Shown piece by piece: positions 1 through 12,689 of a stretch of 64,000 nt of DNA. The first letter of the stretch is position 1; the number at the start of each line of letters is the position of its first letter. The stretch comes from Pogona vitticeps (lineage: Eukaryota; Chordata; Lepidosauria; Squamata; Agamidae): assembly GCF_051106095.1 (NCBI RefSeq), contig NC_135791.1, positions 10,268,501-10,332,500 of the forward strand. Direction: 5' to 3'. The notes under the pieces are model-generated. The model had not been told where the DNA came from. It did not search any database and was given only the letters and a program-made list of their open reading frames with translations. The position numbers were made by a program, and so were the translations under genes.

Positions 1-89
1 CCCTGGGAGTTACGATCCATCAGCCTTCTGGAGGCTACAGATTCTCCAAGGCTACTCCAAGGTACCCAAAATGGTTCTTCTCTTTCCCC

Positions 90-200
90 TGTGGGGTAAT
101 TTCGGCTGGGAGAAAGTGGCTGGCACAAGATGTTCTAATAGGATTCATGGCCAAGTGGAGATTTGAACTGGGGCCTCCTCAATCTTAGTCCAGCAGCTGA
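90..200 (-). mobile_element. tRNA-headed SINE fragment
   Basis: ggccaagtggagatttgaac through cttagtccagcagctgacac is the reversed tRNA-like head seen in the other short SINE copies. Confidence 0.5.
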
Positions 201-500
201 CACAATATGATTCCGAAAGGATGCCTGAAGAACTGCTTGTTCAATGTCTAGTGAAAGAATCTGAATCTGAAGATGCCAAGTTGCTGACTGACTTGTTGCT
301 GTACGTGATTCCGAGAATGCACATCTCCTCGTTGTTCTCTTAATTGCAATTTCTGCTCCTTCCTTATTGGATCTTCACGAGATCTTTTTTTTAATTGCAA
401 TTCCCAAAATAGTAACGCTGCCTCCAGATTCTAGGAATTGCAGTCCAACAAGTAACTTTTCCAAAGTTCTGCTCCTCACTCTCCCAAATAAATTCTTCTG

Positions 501-672
501 CAGTGCTAGACTAGGACTTGAGAACAGGGTTCGAATCCCCACTCAGCCGTGGAAAATCACTGGGGAAGTGGAACCGATAAAACTACTCCTTAAGTATCTT
601 ATTTACCTTGAAAGCCCTCTTAGGGTCACTATAGGTTGGTTTTGATTTGACAGTACAAAACACACACAGTGT
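501..672 (+). mobile_element. tRNA-headed SINE, short family
   Basis: B box in gggttcgaatccccactcag; body ends with ggtcactataggttggtttt and a (CA)-rich tail. This family also occurs near 14930, 18408, 20386, 22060, 43085 and 45185. Confidence 0.75.
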
Positions 673-1430
673 TAGACAATGGGCTGGACCACAGAATGCA
701 GTGGGACATACAGAAAGAAAGTGTGTAAAGTTAGTTGCAAGTTAAAGCGATTCAGTGGCGGGATCAGAGGCAGCTGCATAGCCACTGACACTGGCTGCCT
801 AATGGTTTCAGCAGTGGAGGTGTCTCATCACACTGCCATGGAAAGAGATTCACTGCTCACATGCCCTGGGCCAGTGACACTTAAGGTTGACCTCCCAAAC
901 AGAATTGGAAGATGTCCTGTTTTTGGACTACAACTTCCAAAATCCCCAGATAGCCACGTTATGTCAGGAATACAGAGATGTTCTCAAAAAAAAAGGAATT
1001 TTTCTAGAGCTGAAAAAGCACCCAGCGGCTTTTCCTAGGGCAGTATAAAAAGACCCAGGACATATGCAGCTCTTCCTGCTACTCACTGATTCGCCACAAT
1101 GACAACCCAAGATTCCCAGCTTGCGCTTGTCATTAAGGGAGCTCCTGGTATTTTCCACTGCTCAGTAGCTGGTCCCAAGCCATTACTAACAGCTGCCTCT
1201 TGCCAAACTAGACTGGTGTTTTTTCACAATCCAGCCAAATGTCCTGAGTCCCAGGCCAAGAGAAACAGCTCCAGTTTTGCAGTTGTGAGGCAGCTGAGAA
1301 GGGGGATCTGCAGGGAGGGAAAAGGCATTGCAGCCGAGGGAAGGTTCGGTGGGACATACACATAACAGGCCAGGATGGTGACTCTCGATGCAACAGACCT
1401 GCCAGTCGTGGGAATTCAGCACAGCACAAA
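673..1430. other. Unrecognised region
   Basis: No gene or repeat that I recognise, apart from a 'ttggactacaacttccaaaa' motif (near 925) common at the ends of several squamate repeats. Confidence 0.4.
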
Positions 1431-1431
1431 G

Positions 1432-1640
1432 TTACTGAATCTTAGAACTCTAGAGCTGGAAGAAACCCCCAAGGGTCACTGAGTCCAGTGCTCTGTCAAA
1501 GCAGGAAATCTGCAGTGAAAGCATCCCTAGCAGGTGGCCGTCTAACCCCTGGTTAAAGACCTCCAATGAAGGCGAGTTCACCACTTTTCAGTGTAGTCCC
1601 TCGTCAGGTTGTGTAGTTGAAATCTCCTTGTAATAGGAAT
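1432..1640 (-). mobile_element. CR1 LINE 3' fragment
   Basis: The reverse-complement CR1 end: ctagagctggaagaaacccc, then 'gagtccagtgctctg' and 'ggaaatctgcagtg' blocks. Old and diverged. Confidence 0.7.
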
Positions 1641-2505
1641 TTATTATTGGGTCTTACCTTCTGGAACCCCGGGAAACAAGGTTGCTCCTTCCTCGACATG
1701 ACAGCTCTCATGTCAATAATATTTGTTTGTTTGTTTGTTACCACCCCATTAGTGCAGGCATTCTCTAACGGTTCACAAGGTTGTAAAGTTTTACATTTTT
1801 GGTTAAATTACTCTAGCTGCATAGAGGAAGTGCAAGAATTCACAGAGCAGAATAGCTTTCAGGTTCCCCAGAACAGTCCACCCCTTTTCTCAATAACTCT
1901 CTATGAGACATTTGTAGTAGAAAGAATAAAAAGTTTCATTACTTAAAGAACAATAGCAACTGACAAAAATACAGTAACTGCTTTCAGCCACAGAGTTCAA
2001 CACAAATGCTACAGAGGGGGAAAACAACACTCAACAGAGAGGCAGGGCTTTCAATAAATTAAAGACACCTCCCCGCCAAAAACATCCCTCCTAGCCACAC
2101 TTATTGGAGGCAGCATGCAAAGTTGTAATAACTCCAATACACAATCCATCAAATCACATGTAAATCAACAATACAATATACAATGAATACCATAAAATAA
2201 ACAAAACCTTGTCACTAGCTTAAGTACAGTATCTGTATTTAAATAGAATTAAAGAAATTTAAAACAAATGTGGACATCTGAAGTCAGTTATTAAAACACT
2301 AAAAAAAAAACCAGCTTGAAATAATTCAGTTATTATTAATTTCCTAAAAACTGAGAGGGATTGAAGATTGCTCCAGAGGGAAAGGGTCATAACCAAGAAA
2401 GCATGATTCAAAGTGTCAGCTCTTTTGCCTTCCTTAGGTGTCACTATTGTTAACATCACGGATGGTGAGGAGCAGGCCACTTTGTGGGAGAGACATTCTG
2501 ACAAG
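1641..2505. other. Unrecognised AT-rich region
   Basis: AT-rich spacer with no convincing gene or repeat family. Confidence 0.4.
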
Positions 2506-2838
2506 TTGTTGTTGTTGTTAGTCATTTAGTCATGTCCAACTCTTTGTGACCCCATGGACCAGATCACGCCAGGCCCTCCTGTCTTCCACGGCCTCCTGGA
2601 GTTTGGTCAAATTCATGTTGGTAGCTTCGATGACACTGTCCAACCATCTCGTCCTCCGTCATTCCCTTCTCCTCTTGCCTTCACACTTTCCCAGCATCAG
2701 AGTCTTTTCCAAGGAGTCTTCTCTTCTCATGAGATGGCCAAAGGATTGGAGCCTCAGCTTCAGGATATGTCCTTCCAGTGAGCACTCAGGGTTGATTTCC
2801 TTCAGAATGGATAGGTTTGTTCTCCTTACAGTCCAGGT
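2506..2838 (-). mobile_element. Bov-B (RTE) LINE 3' end
   Basis: The minus strand encodes the Bov-B ORF2 C terminus (GHLMRREDSLEKTLMLGKCEGKRRR). It begins at the left with the (TTG)n/(CAA)n 3' tail and gtccaactctttgtgacccc. Confidence 0.92.
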
Positions 2839-2861
2839 GCAAGTATTGAGGTCATAAACCA

Positions 2862-4090
2862 TTAAGGTCTAGGCTGAACATACCTGGCTTCTTGAACTGT
2901 ACCTCATAGGTCTTGGTTTCCAGAACTTTTGCTGTCTTAGTTGACCTCCTCTGGACACGTTCCAGTTTGTCCTTCCTAAACTGTGGCACCCAGAACTAGA
3001 CATAGCACTCCAGCTAAGGTCTGCCCTAAGCTGAACAGAGCAATACTGTCACTTCCTTTGAGTCAGACACTATACTTCTGCTGTTGCAGCCTTGTAATGC
3101 GTTAGTGGTTGGTTGGTTGTTTTTTGCCACTGCATCATACCATTAGCACATGTGTAGCTTGTGACCTACCAAGACACCCAGATTATTTTCAGGTGCACTG
3201 CTGCCAAGACGGTATCATCCATTCTTGATTTTTACCTCTTGAAACTCATTTTGGTTTGTTTTGGCCCAGTTCTCCAGTCTGTCAAGGTCGTCCTGAAGCC
3301 TCATTCTGTCTTCTGATGCTGTCCCTGCGAATCTAATGAGCAACCATTCTGCACCTTCATCTGAGTCATTTATGCTGAACAATACCACGCTCTGGATAAA
3401 ACTCTGCATCAGCCCAGCTGTCACTCCTCTCCAGAATAATAACCACTGGTTGGTGAAGCCTTTTCTGATTTGGTCACCAACCAACTACAAATCCACTGAA
3501 CAGTAACATCATCTTCTTCATATTTGACCAGCTTGGCCCCATGCTATAATGAAGGTGGTGGTTATAAAAGCATTGCTAAAATACAGTATTTTTTACCACA
3601 GCATTCCTCTCATCTATCAAGCCTGTGACTCTATTTTTTTTTCAAAGATAAGTTTAGTCTGGCATGACTTGTTTTTGAGAAAACTATGCTGGCTGTTCAT
3701 AATCACAGTGTTCCTTTCTAAATCCTTATATATGCAGACTGTTCAATGCTATGATCTACAATCTTTCTTGGTATCAACATCAAACTTACTGGTAGTTGAT
3801 CAAATCTACTCCCCCCTTTTTTCCTTCCTTCCTTCCTTCCTTCCTTTTGAAGAGGAGGACAACATTTGAGTAGTTACATTGGCCCAGGTCCAGTCTTTGA
3901 CCATTCTTCTCAAAAATTCTGAAAGACTGTTGAAAAGCAGCCTGAAATCATATCTTGGAGCTTTTTGAATACCCTTGGATGCAGTTCATTTAGCCCTGAT
4001 TTGAATTTGTTTAAAGTAACTTGGGATTCCGATACTACGTCCTTATCTTTCCTGGGTTATAGTCCCCTCACTGTCTCCTTAAATCTACCT
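2862..4090 (-). mobile_element. CR1 LINE fragment, ORF2 RT to 3' region
   Basis: Reads in reverse complement through the CR1 segments 'cctctggacacgttccagtt', 'gcccagttctccagtctgtc', 'ctggcatgacttgtttttga' and 'acccttggatgcagttcatt', in CR1 order. A (CCTT)n microsatellite sits at 3821-3847. The protein frame is heavily decayed. Confidence 0.85.
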
Positions 4091-6890
4091 TTACTAGGTT
4101 GAGCATTTTCTTTGAAAGAAATAACAGTTAGAGGATTGAAGAAACCTGGGTTCAATACTCAGTCTCACCAAATGAGTTTAACCCAGTTACTCTCTCTGTC
4201 AGAAATGATTTACCCTTCCCTTCTTCAGGGAGACACTTTGGCTTAAAATTAAACAGAAGAAAATTTCTCTCAGAAATGATGTGTTTGCACTGGTACATCG
4301 CTGGTTGAAATTTACACTGGTATGAAACCAGTGCACAATAGCTTAACTTATGATTCCCCCCCCCCCAAAGATCTTTGGGAACTACAGGCTTGAGACAGTG
4401 CTTTTAGGTAGAACTGAGATTTTTTTAAAGTCACCTCAGAGGAAATGTGCCCAGTTACACTAATCTTGGTGTTCATATTTATAATACCAGTGACTATACA
4501 TAGACAGTTCTTAACTTTTGCCACTAAGATATGTTGTTTATCGTGGAGGGGGCTGCTGTGCAGAAGAACTTCATCTGCTCAGCTGTCGTACATTTAAAGT
4601 TCAGGTGGCAAGGGAAGGACCTCAGGCAGAGGCTGCTCTCACTTTCCCCTCAGTAGATAGACATAATGTGGAGGTTAACCCTAATATGCCCTCCAGACAG
4701 TGAAACATCACACTCCTGATTATGTAGTTCAACAGCTTCGCTGTGGGGAACACAGAATAACTCCCACACATACCGCATATGCAGACTTCATAGAAGGAAG
4801 GACTCATATCATCACCACAGACTTAAGGTGAGCTAACAGCAATTTTTCTCCTGAGAGGATTTTAATTTGAGGATGACATTTCCATCAGGATGATGAGATA
4901 TGTTGCTTCCTCAGGTAACAGACAAAATGACAGTCCTTCCACCACCATCATTCCAAACGCAGAAGCCGAAGATTGACAGTTGGATTGTGTTTCAGCAATG
5001 GTGATGGTCTCCTTCACCACATCTGAATGCAGCAGATTAGCTGAGGAATTGCAGCATATCCTCCAGTATCTTCCTGTCATTCTACCTATTCTTTTCAGTA
5101 TCTTCTGCTTGAAGGGGCTGCCTCATTCTGCCCAATGGTACGCTTGGCCTTGATTGATTCAAAGAAAATGACTCCTGCTCTTTTCAGTGGCAAGATAAAA
5201 TATTGCTTGATTGCTTTACAAAGGTTTTCTGGGGTCTACTGACCATGGGTTAATTTCAGAGCTTGTTCAAATTGTTTTTTTGACAATATCCTTCAGCCAG
5301 ACTGGCCACCAGTAATTCTGACTGGGAAGTTCTGAGAGCTGTATTGGAAAAAAAGTCACTTTTCCAAGCTTTGCCTGGTCAGTGCCTTCCACTTGACACA
5401 TTTCAGACCTCAGCTTCTTCATTGACTTCAGAGTTGCTACCGTATAACATGTGCCATACCCAGATTTAGATACAAGGGCAAAATATTGACACAGTTTAAG
5501 TAGCAAATCTGTTTAAGTGTGAGCTTTTATGGCTCACATTATTACAAGGACCAGCTATGTAGTTGTAACATAGGTGGCAATACAGTAGTATTCTAAACTG
5601 CAAGTTAGGTACATTTCAGTGGTTTGGTGGAGCCATGACATAAGCTCCAAAAGGTGCTCCACAGATAGCAGTGAACTAAAATACTATACCTATGAAAGAG
5701 ATACTTCTGGAAGACATGGAACAAATGATGATGAACTTATGTCTTGTAATATTTTCTTCAAGGTGAAGTTCCAGAACTCAGTTGTTAAGGTGTGTCGCTG
5801 GCTTGTTAAACCACACTGGTGCCTAACAACAGAAACAAACATCATCCAAGCCATAAGAATCTAGCCAGTAGCCGAGCCAAAGAAAGCATCTGCTTATCTC
5901 TCAAAGTGTGTCATGGGTGTGCAAAATTCCCTTATTTCTCAGCCACAAGGAAACAAATCCCATTTTTGTTTGCTGTATCTTATGTAATGCAAAAAGAAAC
6001 TGTTGATCTGCTATATCGTAACACAGGAACGAGTGAAATCAAAGATAGATATGAAGATTTGGGAAATAAACGTTCAAAATTCATTACGTAGTTTATTAAA
6101 CCAGCAAACAGGCCACAAAAATGTGGAAGCTTCTTCATCCTGCAGAACTCTTTGTCAGGTTAGCAGGAGGTACGCAGGGAGAAACAGAAAAGCCCCAAAA
6201 TTAGGACAGATATTGTTACTGTCAGGTCTGCAGTTCTGACTGTTGCAAAACTGAGAGTTGTACACTGAATAAATGAGTCACTTGTCAGTACCAAGTTACA
6301 CCTCTCTTGCATCTTTACCAAACACACCTGTAAAGGCATGTCCAGACGGGTATATAGATCAGTATTTGGATCACTGTTGGTATGGTTTGGTTTGAACCAA
6401 ATTGTGTCATCCACACGTGTTTCTACTTAGATTGACGGATCCTGCCCCTTTAAGAGCTGTCTCACTTCTTTCTGGTACAGGGCTAGAGGTTTCTGGGTTT
6501 GGGGGCACGATTCATCACACTCTTGTGCACCCAAATGGAGCTGTGGGTGATGTTCTCTGAGGTGACAACCCTATGAGATAAGAAGTGGGTTATGACATTA
6601 AAAGGGAGGAGAGAGAACCCTCTTATCTACCTTCATTTTCTTTGTTTATGTTTCCCTAACTGAGACATGCTAGGTTGATACTATGCAAAGTTGATGCATT
6701 GCTCTTTCAATATGCCACTTACTTTAATTAACAAACAAACAAAAAAGGAAATCTTCCAAATTCAGGTCTAATCATTAAAACATGCTGGGTTACCTTCCAA
6801 GAATAATTGGGGAGGAAGAGTTGAAGGTAGAACCATGGTAGGGAAAAGTTTTAATCTTCTCCTTCATCATGGACCATAGTTTCCATAGGT
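4091..6890. other. Mostly unrecognised region
   Basis: A SINE-like fragment lies at about 4135-4200 (acctgggttcaatactcagt). 'agttctgagagctgtattgg ... gtcacttttccaagct' at 5327-5372 is shared with 52910-52950. No coding signal is convincing. Confidence 0.4.
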
Positions 6891-6892
6891 TA

Positions 6893-7215
6893 TTATTATG
6901 TGCTGTCAAGTCGGAATTGATTTACAGTATTGCCACCTAATATGGTTTCCATAATAAGTGAGGGATTTAAGGATTACAGTAATTCTATGAGTTCCACCCC
7001 TCAGTGAGTTTCCGTGGAAGAGTTAGGGAATGGATTCTAGTCCATTCCTCTGTCTGCTACACCAGACTAAGTACCCAGTTTCTATATAGTGTCCTCCAAA
7101 CCTCTGTGGCTGTGTCATTTGTTGGGCAGGACGGAACATTAAATGCATCCACACATCTAATTTCATGTCTAGTCTGGTGCTTAACCATTATGCTACACTG
7201 CCATTATCAGCATTA
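6893..7215 (-). mobile_element. tRNA-headed SINE pieces
   Basis: attatgtgctgtcaagtcgg opens the reversed tail; the head-like 'gtgcttaaccattatgctacactgcc' ends near 7203. Diverged. Confidence 0.55.
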
Positions 7216-10200
7216 ATGTGAGTAAATCCCATTGTACTCTGAAAGATTTGCATAGGGTTGCGCTGCTTAAGGAAGCGTTGTTTCCAATGCTTTTGATGCT
7301 ATATATTGATTCATGAGCCAGACTAATCCTTGGTGGAATGAATCTATTAGTCTCCTCCTTCTTCCATCCACTGTGTTGGATTAAAGAACGGCCATAAATC
7401 TGTCAGCTCTCGTTCTGCCCTCCACTTTGGAAATTCCTATGGTGTGAGAGATTAGCACATGAGCCTTGTGTGTTAGGACGTGGGCTATCCAATGTGGGAT
7501 TCATTACCCTATTGAAATCCTTACCTAAGAGAGGGGTTTTTCTAGAAACTCATCTATCATGTTGACGAGCTTTACACAAAAATTGTAGCAATGTCCAAAA
7601 TAAGGTCCATGAATACAACATAAAATCGGACATTCTTTTTGCATTTTCAGCAAACCCTTGAACTGCCTTTATCAACTTAAGCATGGCAGCAGTAGTGCCG
7701 AAATGCTGCATACTACAGTGACCATCAGTACATTTTTAATAGTGTGTGCTGATGGCACTTGTTGTCCAATCACACATAGGGAGCCAATGTTAAGAATGCA
7801 CGTTTTACACAAACATATCACCACATCTCCCAGGAGGTGGTTATTGAGAAATTATCTTTTAACTTACTAATACACTTGAAAACTCAACTGAAATAGAGAG
7901 AACAGGAAAAAACTCTCTAGTCTGGCCTGTGACCAGTTATATGAAAACTCACATGACTGAACATGTCCCCTCACCAGGAGAAAAGCAACATAGAGATGCA
8001 ATGAACAAACATTCTTCCAGATAAAAATGTACTGCACATTGAAGACTAGTTATCAGTGAAACAGTGTCTCCTTGACACACCAGAGTTTTGCTTGAAGGGT
8101 CTTTTCAGTGCAAAATTTTGTCTGAAGTGGTACACTCCACACATGCTTTTTTGACTTAATTGAAGAGCTGTGTCTTAGCTATGCTTATGCATGTTGGCTC
8201 TAAAGAATTCCCTTCCCCTGCCACAAAGAACATATATTTGGAGTGCAGGCGCATCATGTATAGGCCTTCCACATGCTCCTTCCTTGTCAGGACTTGCAGG
8301 GTATGAGGGATAAAAGAACATCTTCGGTGCCAGCATTGTCAGGTTGCAGGACTCTGCTCACTGAACAGTACGTTGCACAAGCAAAGTTCGTATCTGTTGC
8401 ACGAATGTGTCAAAGTAACATCTGGCCCATGATAAGACTGATGGGGAAATGGCTGGTGGGGGGGTTACCATTTAAAAGATCCTACTTTGCACAACGAAGA
8501 CATTCAGGGAGTGGAGAGGATGTCTCTCAGCTCTTTTAAAGAGACCTTCCTTTTGTATGGCAATCCCCAGAATTCTCCAGGTATCCAGGCAGGACTTAGA
8601 AGGGTTAAGTTTACAGTACTTCTATGTTCCTCTGCGCTGGAGGATGGAAGCAGGGCAGAGAGAGAGGACAGAGCGAGAGAAAAAACAGGCCCTCTGCCAC
8701 AGATGGGGAGATCTGACAATTTTCTTTCTTTTAAAAAATAACTTATTTTAATAATAAACAATACTATGACAAATAAAAGACATGATAAAAAGGAAAAATA
8801 ACTAGCAACAGAAACATACACTCATTTTCAAATAAAAACTCATAATACATTAAATCTGACCATTCTTCTTTCTCCTGCTTTCAGATTTTCAAGTGGTTTT
8901 TAATGATAACGATAATTAAAGTCTGGCAAAGTCTGGAATTCTCACCCATCCGTACCCGCTATGCTAATCTGCTGCCTTCAAGTCCACTTCACTTGTGCAC
9001 GTGCAGTATCTCTAGAACAGGAGTGAGCAACTTTCATGCTTCCAGGACCATTTTTATCCTGCCCCAGACCTTCGTTGCTATTTTCAGCAATTAAATCCAA
9101 AGGTGTTGCTTTTAAAAAAATATATAATGAGTGGTAACAGAAAAGTAACAACAGTGCAATAGGTAACATTAGGTGGTTGTTTTTCCAGTACTGTAACAAA
9201 TAACAATAATGGACTACTGTTCAAACACTGTAGTGGTTAACAGGAGTAATGCTATAGCTTTGGAAAAGCAACTTCTGAAGTTCTTCTGCTTCTTGAGGCC
9301 TCTGCCTCACTGTGCCTAATGACAGGGCCCTGATGGCAACAGAGATTAATAAGGCAGAGGCAGCCACCCCAGATGCCCTCAGAGCTTGAGAGACCACTCT
9401 GGAGAAGAACAGAGAGGAAATGCAACCCCATTTTCTGGTTTGTAAATCCCAGTCTGAAGAGGAAACAGCATAATTTTTGTATCAGGCTATGCTGGCACTT
9501 TGCACTACTTAAGAAAAAAGAAGGGGTGGAATTTACATTTATCTGTAATGAACTAGTCAGAGATGGCAAGACTTTTTTTGGGGGGGGGTCTGCTTAATTT
9601 TTTAAATAGTATGCTAAAATCCACCAGGCAGAATCTGATGCAAAAAACATGCACTTAGGCTTCTTCCGATTGAGTGTTTGTTCTCCTTTACGTACCTAAT
9701 TGTTGACTGATTAAATTCCCTCTTCCTTTAAATTTTTCCTCTCTACCTTTAAAAAAATGTTAATGTTCCTCTCCTTAGAAATGTGTTGGTTTCTTCTCAT
9801 TCTTAGAGAGAAGAGGAATTTTATGAATGAGTTTGGACAGAAATCCCTGTGAGATCTGGAGTCATCTGGCACCACCTGGATAAGGTCTCAGAATCAAAGA
9901 ATTACAAGCCCAGAAAGTTGCTGTGATTGTCAGAATGGAGCAGAATTCGCACTAGTTCCCCTGCACAAAAATCTGCCTCATGATTTCTTCGTTTCTGCAA
10001 TATAACTGAATGTGTATAATTTTCTTATAAGCAGAAAAATGAAATGAGAAAAATCCTTACAATCGTGACTATTTTGTAACAGTGGATCACCCAGAGATCT
10101 AGTAGTACACTAGGTTCCCCCTTTTATCCCTGTCTGAACTAAGGCTGTGACGACATGGTCAGATACTGTGGAATTTGCTGCAGGTGTAAAACACATGAAT

Positions 10201-10960
10201 TTTGCCTTTTAATTTTACTAATCATATGATGCAAAGGCCCGTTTGAATCAATCCGCCCTTCTTGCTGCCAGTGCAGAGGTTTTTCCCCTCTGCCACTGGG
10301 GGCTTTTACTGTTTTCAAGCTGGAACGATTCAAATGGATTTTTGCCAGTGTGATCAGATGTTTTATTCTCCAGACAGATGGAGGAGGCATGACTGTGGCT
10401 GGGTATTTTCATGACATACTAAGCTGGACATGATGGCAATGGGAACACCCACCCACCTCCGTAATCTTTCTCCCTAGTCACCCAAAATATTTTTAAATTT
10501 TTTAAAAAGCAAACTGCAGAGTTTAGCACTAAATCACTTTTTTTACTACAATTATATATTAGTTTAGCACCAAATCACTTCAATAAAAAGAGAGAAAATG
10601 ATATGAAATAGAAACAACTCTGACAAACTACAGCAGACTACTTCGTTTCTGCGGTAGGTGTGTATGTGTTTGCATAACAGGAAAATTGTGCTTGTCTCTA
10701 GTGCTGTAAAACACTTTAAATGGCTCACCCGTTTTACAATGAACCATAAAAGGAGAGCCAGGGATCAGCAGAGGACAAGATCAAAAGAAGGTGGGCTGTG
10801 GCACGAATCACACTACATCAGACCACGGGGGACCAGTGTGGTCACAGCCACCGAACCAGTCTACACTCTCTGTAGGATCACTGAATGCAAAGAGAAACAT
10901 AAAATAGGCTGCGACTCAAACCTCAGAAAAGCTGAACCACTCTGATTTGGCTTGCTAGTG
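7216..10960. other. Mostly unrecognised region
   Basis: No gene recognised. 9290-9470 is a repeat shared, inverted, with 26017-26165. Confidence 0.4.
9290..9470 (+). repeat. Dispersed repeat, copy 1
   Basis: gcaaccccattttctggttt and the preceding gatggcaacagagatt block match the reverse complement of 26017-26165. Family unknown. Confidence 0.7.
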
Positions 10961-11298
10961 TAAAGGTAAAGGTAAAGGTTCCCCTTGGCATTTTTAGTCC
11001 AGTCGTGTCCGACTCTAGGGGGCGGCACTCATCCCGCTTTTCAAGCCATAGAGCCAGCGCTTGTCCAAAGACAGTTTCTGTTGTCCCGTGGCCAGCATGA
11101 CTAGGAAACACCGTTTTACCTTCCCACCGAGGTGGTACCTATTTATCTACTCGCATTTGTATGCTTTCGAACTGCTAGGTTGGCGAGGAGCTGGGACAAA
11201 GCGACGGGAGCTCACTCCGTCATGTGGATTCGATCTTACAACTGCTGGTCTTCTGACCCTGCAGCACAGGCTTCTACCCACAGCGCCACCACGTCCCT
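10961..11298 (-). mobile_element. tRNA-derived SINE, about 340 bp
   Basis: Left edge is the tail (taaaggtaaaggtaaaggtt); right edge is the tRNA-like head (agcgccaccacgtccc). Same family as 23593-23930 and 53598-53937. Confidence 0.88.
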
Positions 11299-12550
11299 TG
11301 GTAATGTAGTCCCAGCCTAATAGAATAATGTCAAGATTCTACACAAAAAGTGAACAGTCTTTACGAGCCGTAACAAAGCAGTATCTTTTCTTGTTAGGCT
11401 CACTGAAAGGAAGGTCACAAAATATTGTGCAAGCTTTCGAGCTTATCAGAAGCTCTCAGGGAGAATCCCAAGTACCTGAAACCATCTCTGTTCTTGATAT
11501 GGTGTAACTCCAGTGTCTGCTGCCTCCCACTTTCCATTTTAATTGATCACTCTTAACTGATCGAGACTGCAATCATATGGAGACTCCATTGCTTAAACAT
11601 CAGCCAGCCTTTTCCTCCCTGGTCCCCACCTCCTGCCACACCCAGTTTTTCTTGAGTAATGGAAGAACCCCAGGTAACTTTAAAAAAAAAGCTACACAAT
11701 GCTTTGTGACCTTTTCCATTGGCCTAATAATGTATTACACCATTCTGGATTTAGGTCTTTTTTTTCTTTTGGCCAAGAGTTTGGCTGTTTTTATGCAGCC
11801 TTTATACAGAGCTTGGGGAAATTTGTATTTGGGACAACAGTCCACAAAATGCCCTATCTGGCATGGTCACTGCTCATACTGGGCTCATAGAATTTGGAAG
11901 CTGTAATCCAAAATAGGACTCCCCCCTCACCCACTCCCGACTGTGCCTTTAACAAATAACCACTTGGTGTTTGCTACTGAAATGCAGCATCTGAAAGGCT
12001 CTGAAAGCTGCTTCTCTGTTCTTTGACTCTTTCGCCTATTTTGAACATCAACCTTTCTGCCTGAGTGTGAAAAGGCAGCGTTAGCCGTGGAAGGCGTAAC
12101 GCCAGTCAGCCTAGTGACCTCATCACCCAGAAGCGGAAATTAAATCGGGAAAAGCCCATTGACTCGCCAGACATTTCTCGCACGTTCACAACTCACCCAC
12201 GACCCATCTTGTTTGGCAAGGCAGATGTCTCCCAATTAAATTCCGTGTTGTTTAATAGACAAAGAATCACCATAACAACAATTTCTTGAACTCTTTAATT
12301 GATGGTTTGTGGCTAATGGCAGAAGGACTGCCTGAGCTATGAGGTGTGGTGCCCTGTCTATCCAAGAAGCTCAGCCCTCTGCCAGTTTCCTGCGTCTATT
12401 GGAAAGGCTCAATGGCCAGTTTGATTCCAGTTCCCCTCTTGTAGACCTTCCCACCACAAGGAGACCCGTGGAACACACAATTAAACAAATGAAAATTCCC
12501 TGAGAGTGAGAAGAATTAGATGGTGAGGGAGAATGTCATCCATGCTGTAC
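11299..12550. other. Unrecognised; possible conserved non-coding segment at 12040-12340
   Basis: 12040-12340 has unusual CpG-containing sequence followed by AT-rich homeobox-type cores (cccaattaaattcc, gtttaatagac, ctttaattgatgg) and no repeat similarity. This resembles a developmental enhancer, but it cannot be tested here. Confidence 0.3.
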
Positions 12551-12552
12551 AG

Positions 12553-12685
12553 CTCAGTAGTTTAGGTCTCTAGCTAAGGAGCTGGAGGTTGGGAGTTCAA
12601 TTCCCCACTGTACCTCATTGACAGGGGCTGGACTCGGTGAACCATAAGGTCCCTTCTAGCTCTGCAGTTCTGAAATATCATCATC
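12553..12685 (+). mobile_element. tRNA-headed SINE
   Basis: tagctcagtagtttaggtct is a tRNA-like A-box region; gggagttcaattccccactg is the B box; it ends ggtcccttctagctctgc and a (CAT)n run. Confidence 0.7.
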
Positions 12686-12689
12686 ATCA

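Noticed and set aside
10961-11298. tRNA gene from A/B-box-like sequence (also at the other SINE heads)
   Set aside because: The tRNA-like heads are part of SINEs with long unrelated bodies and do not fold into complete tRNAs.
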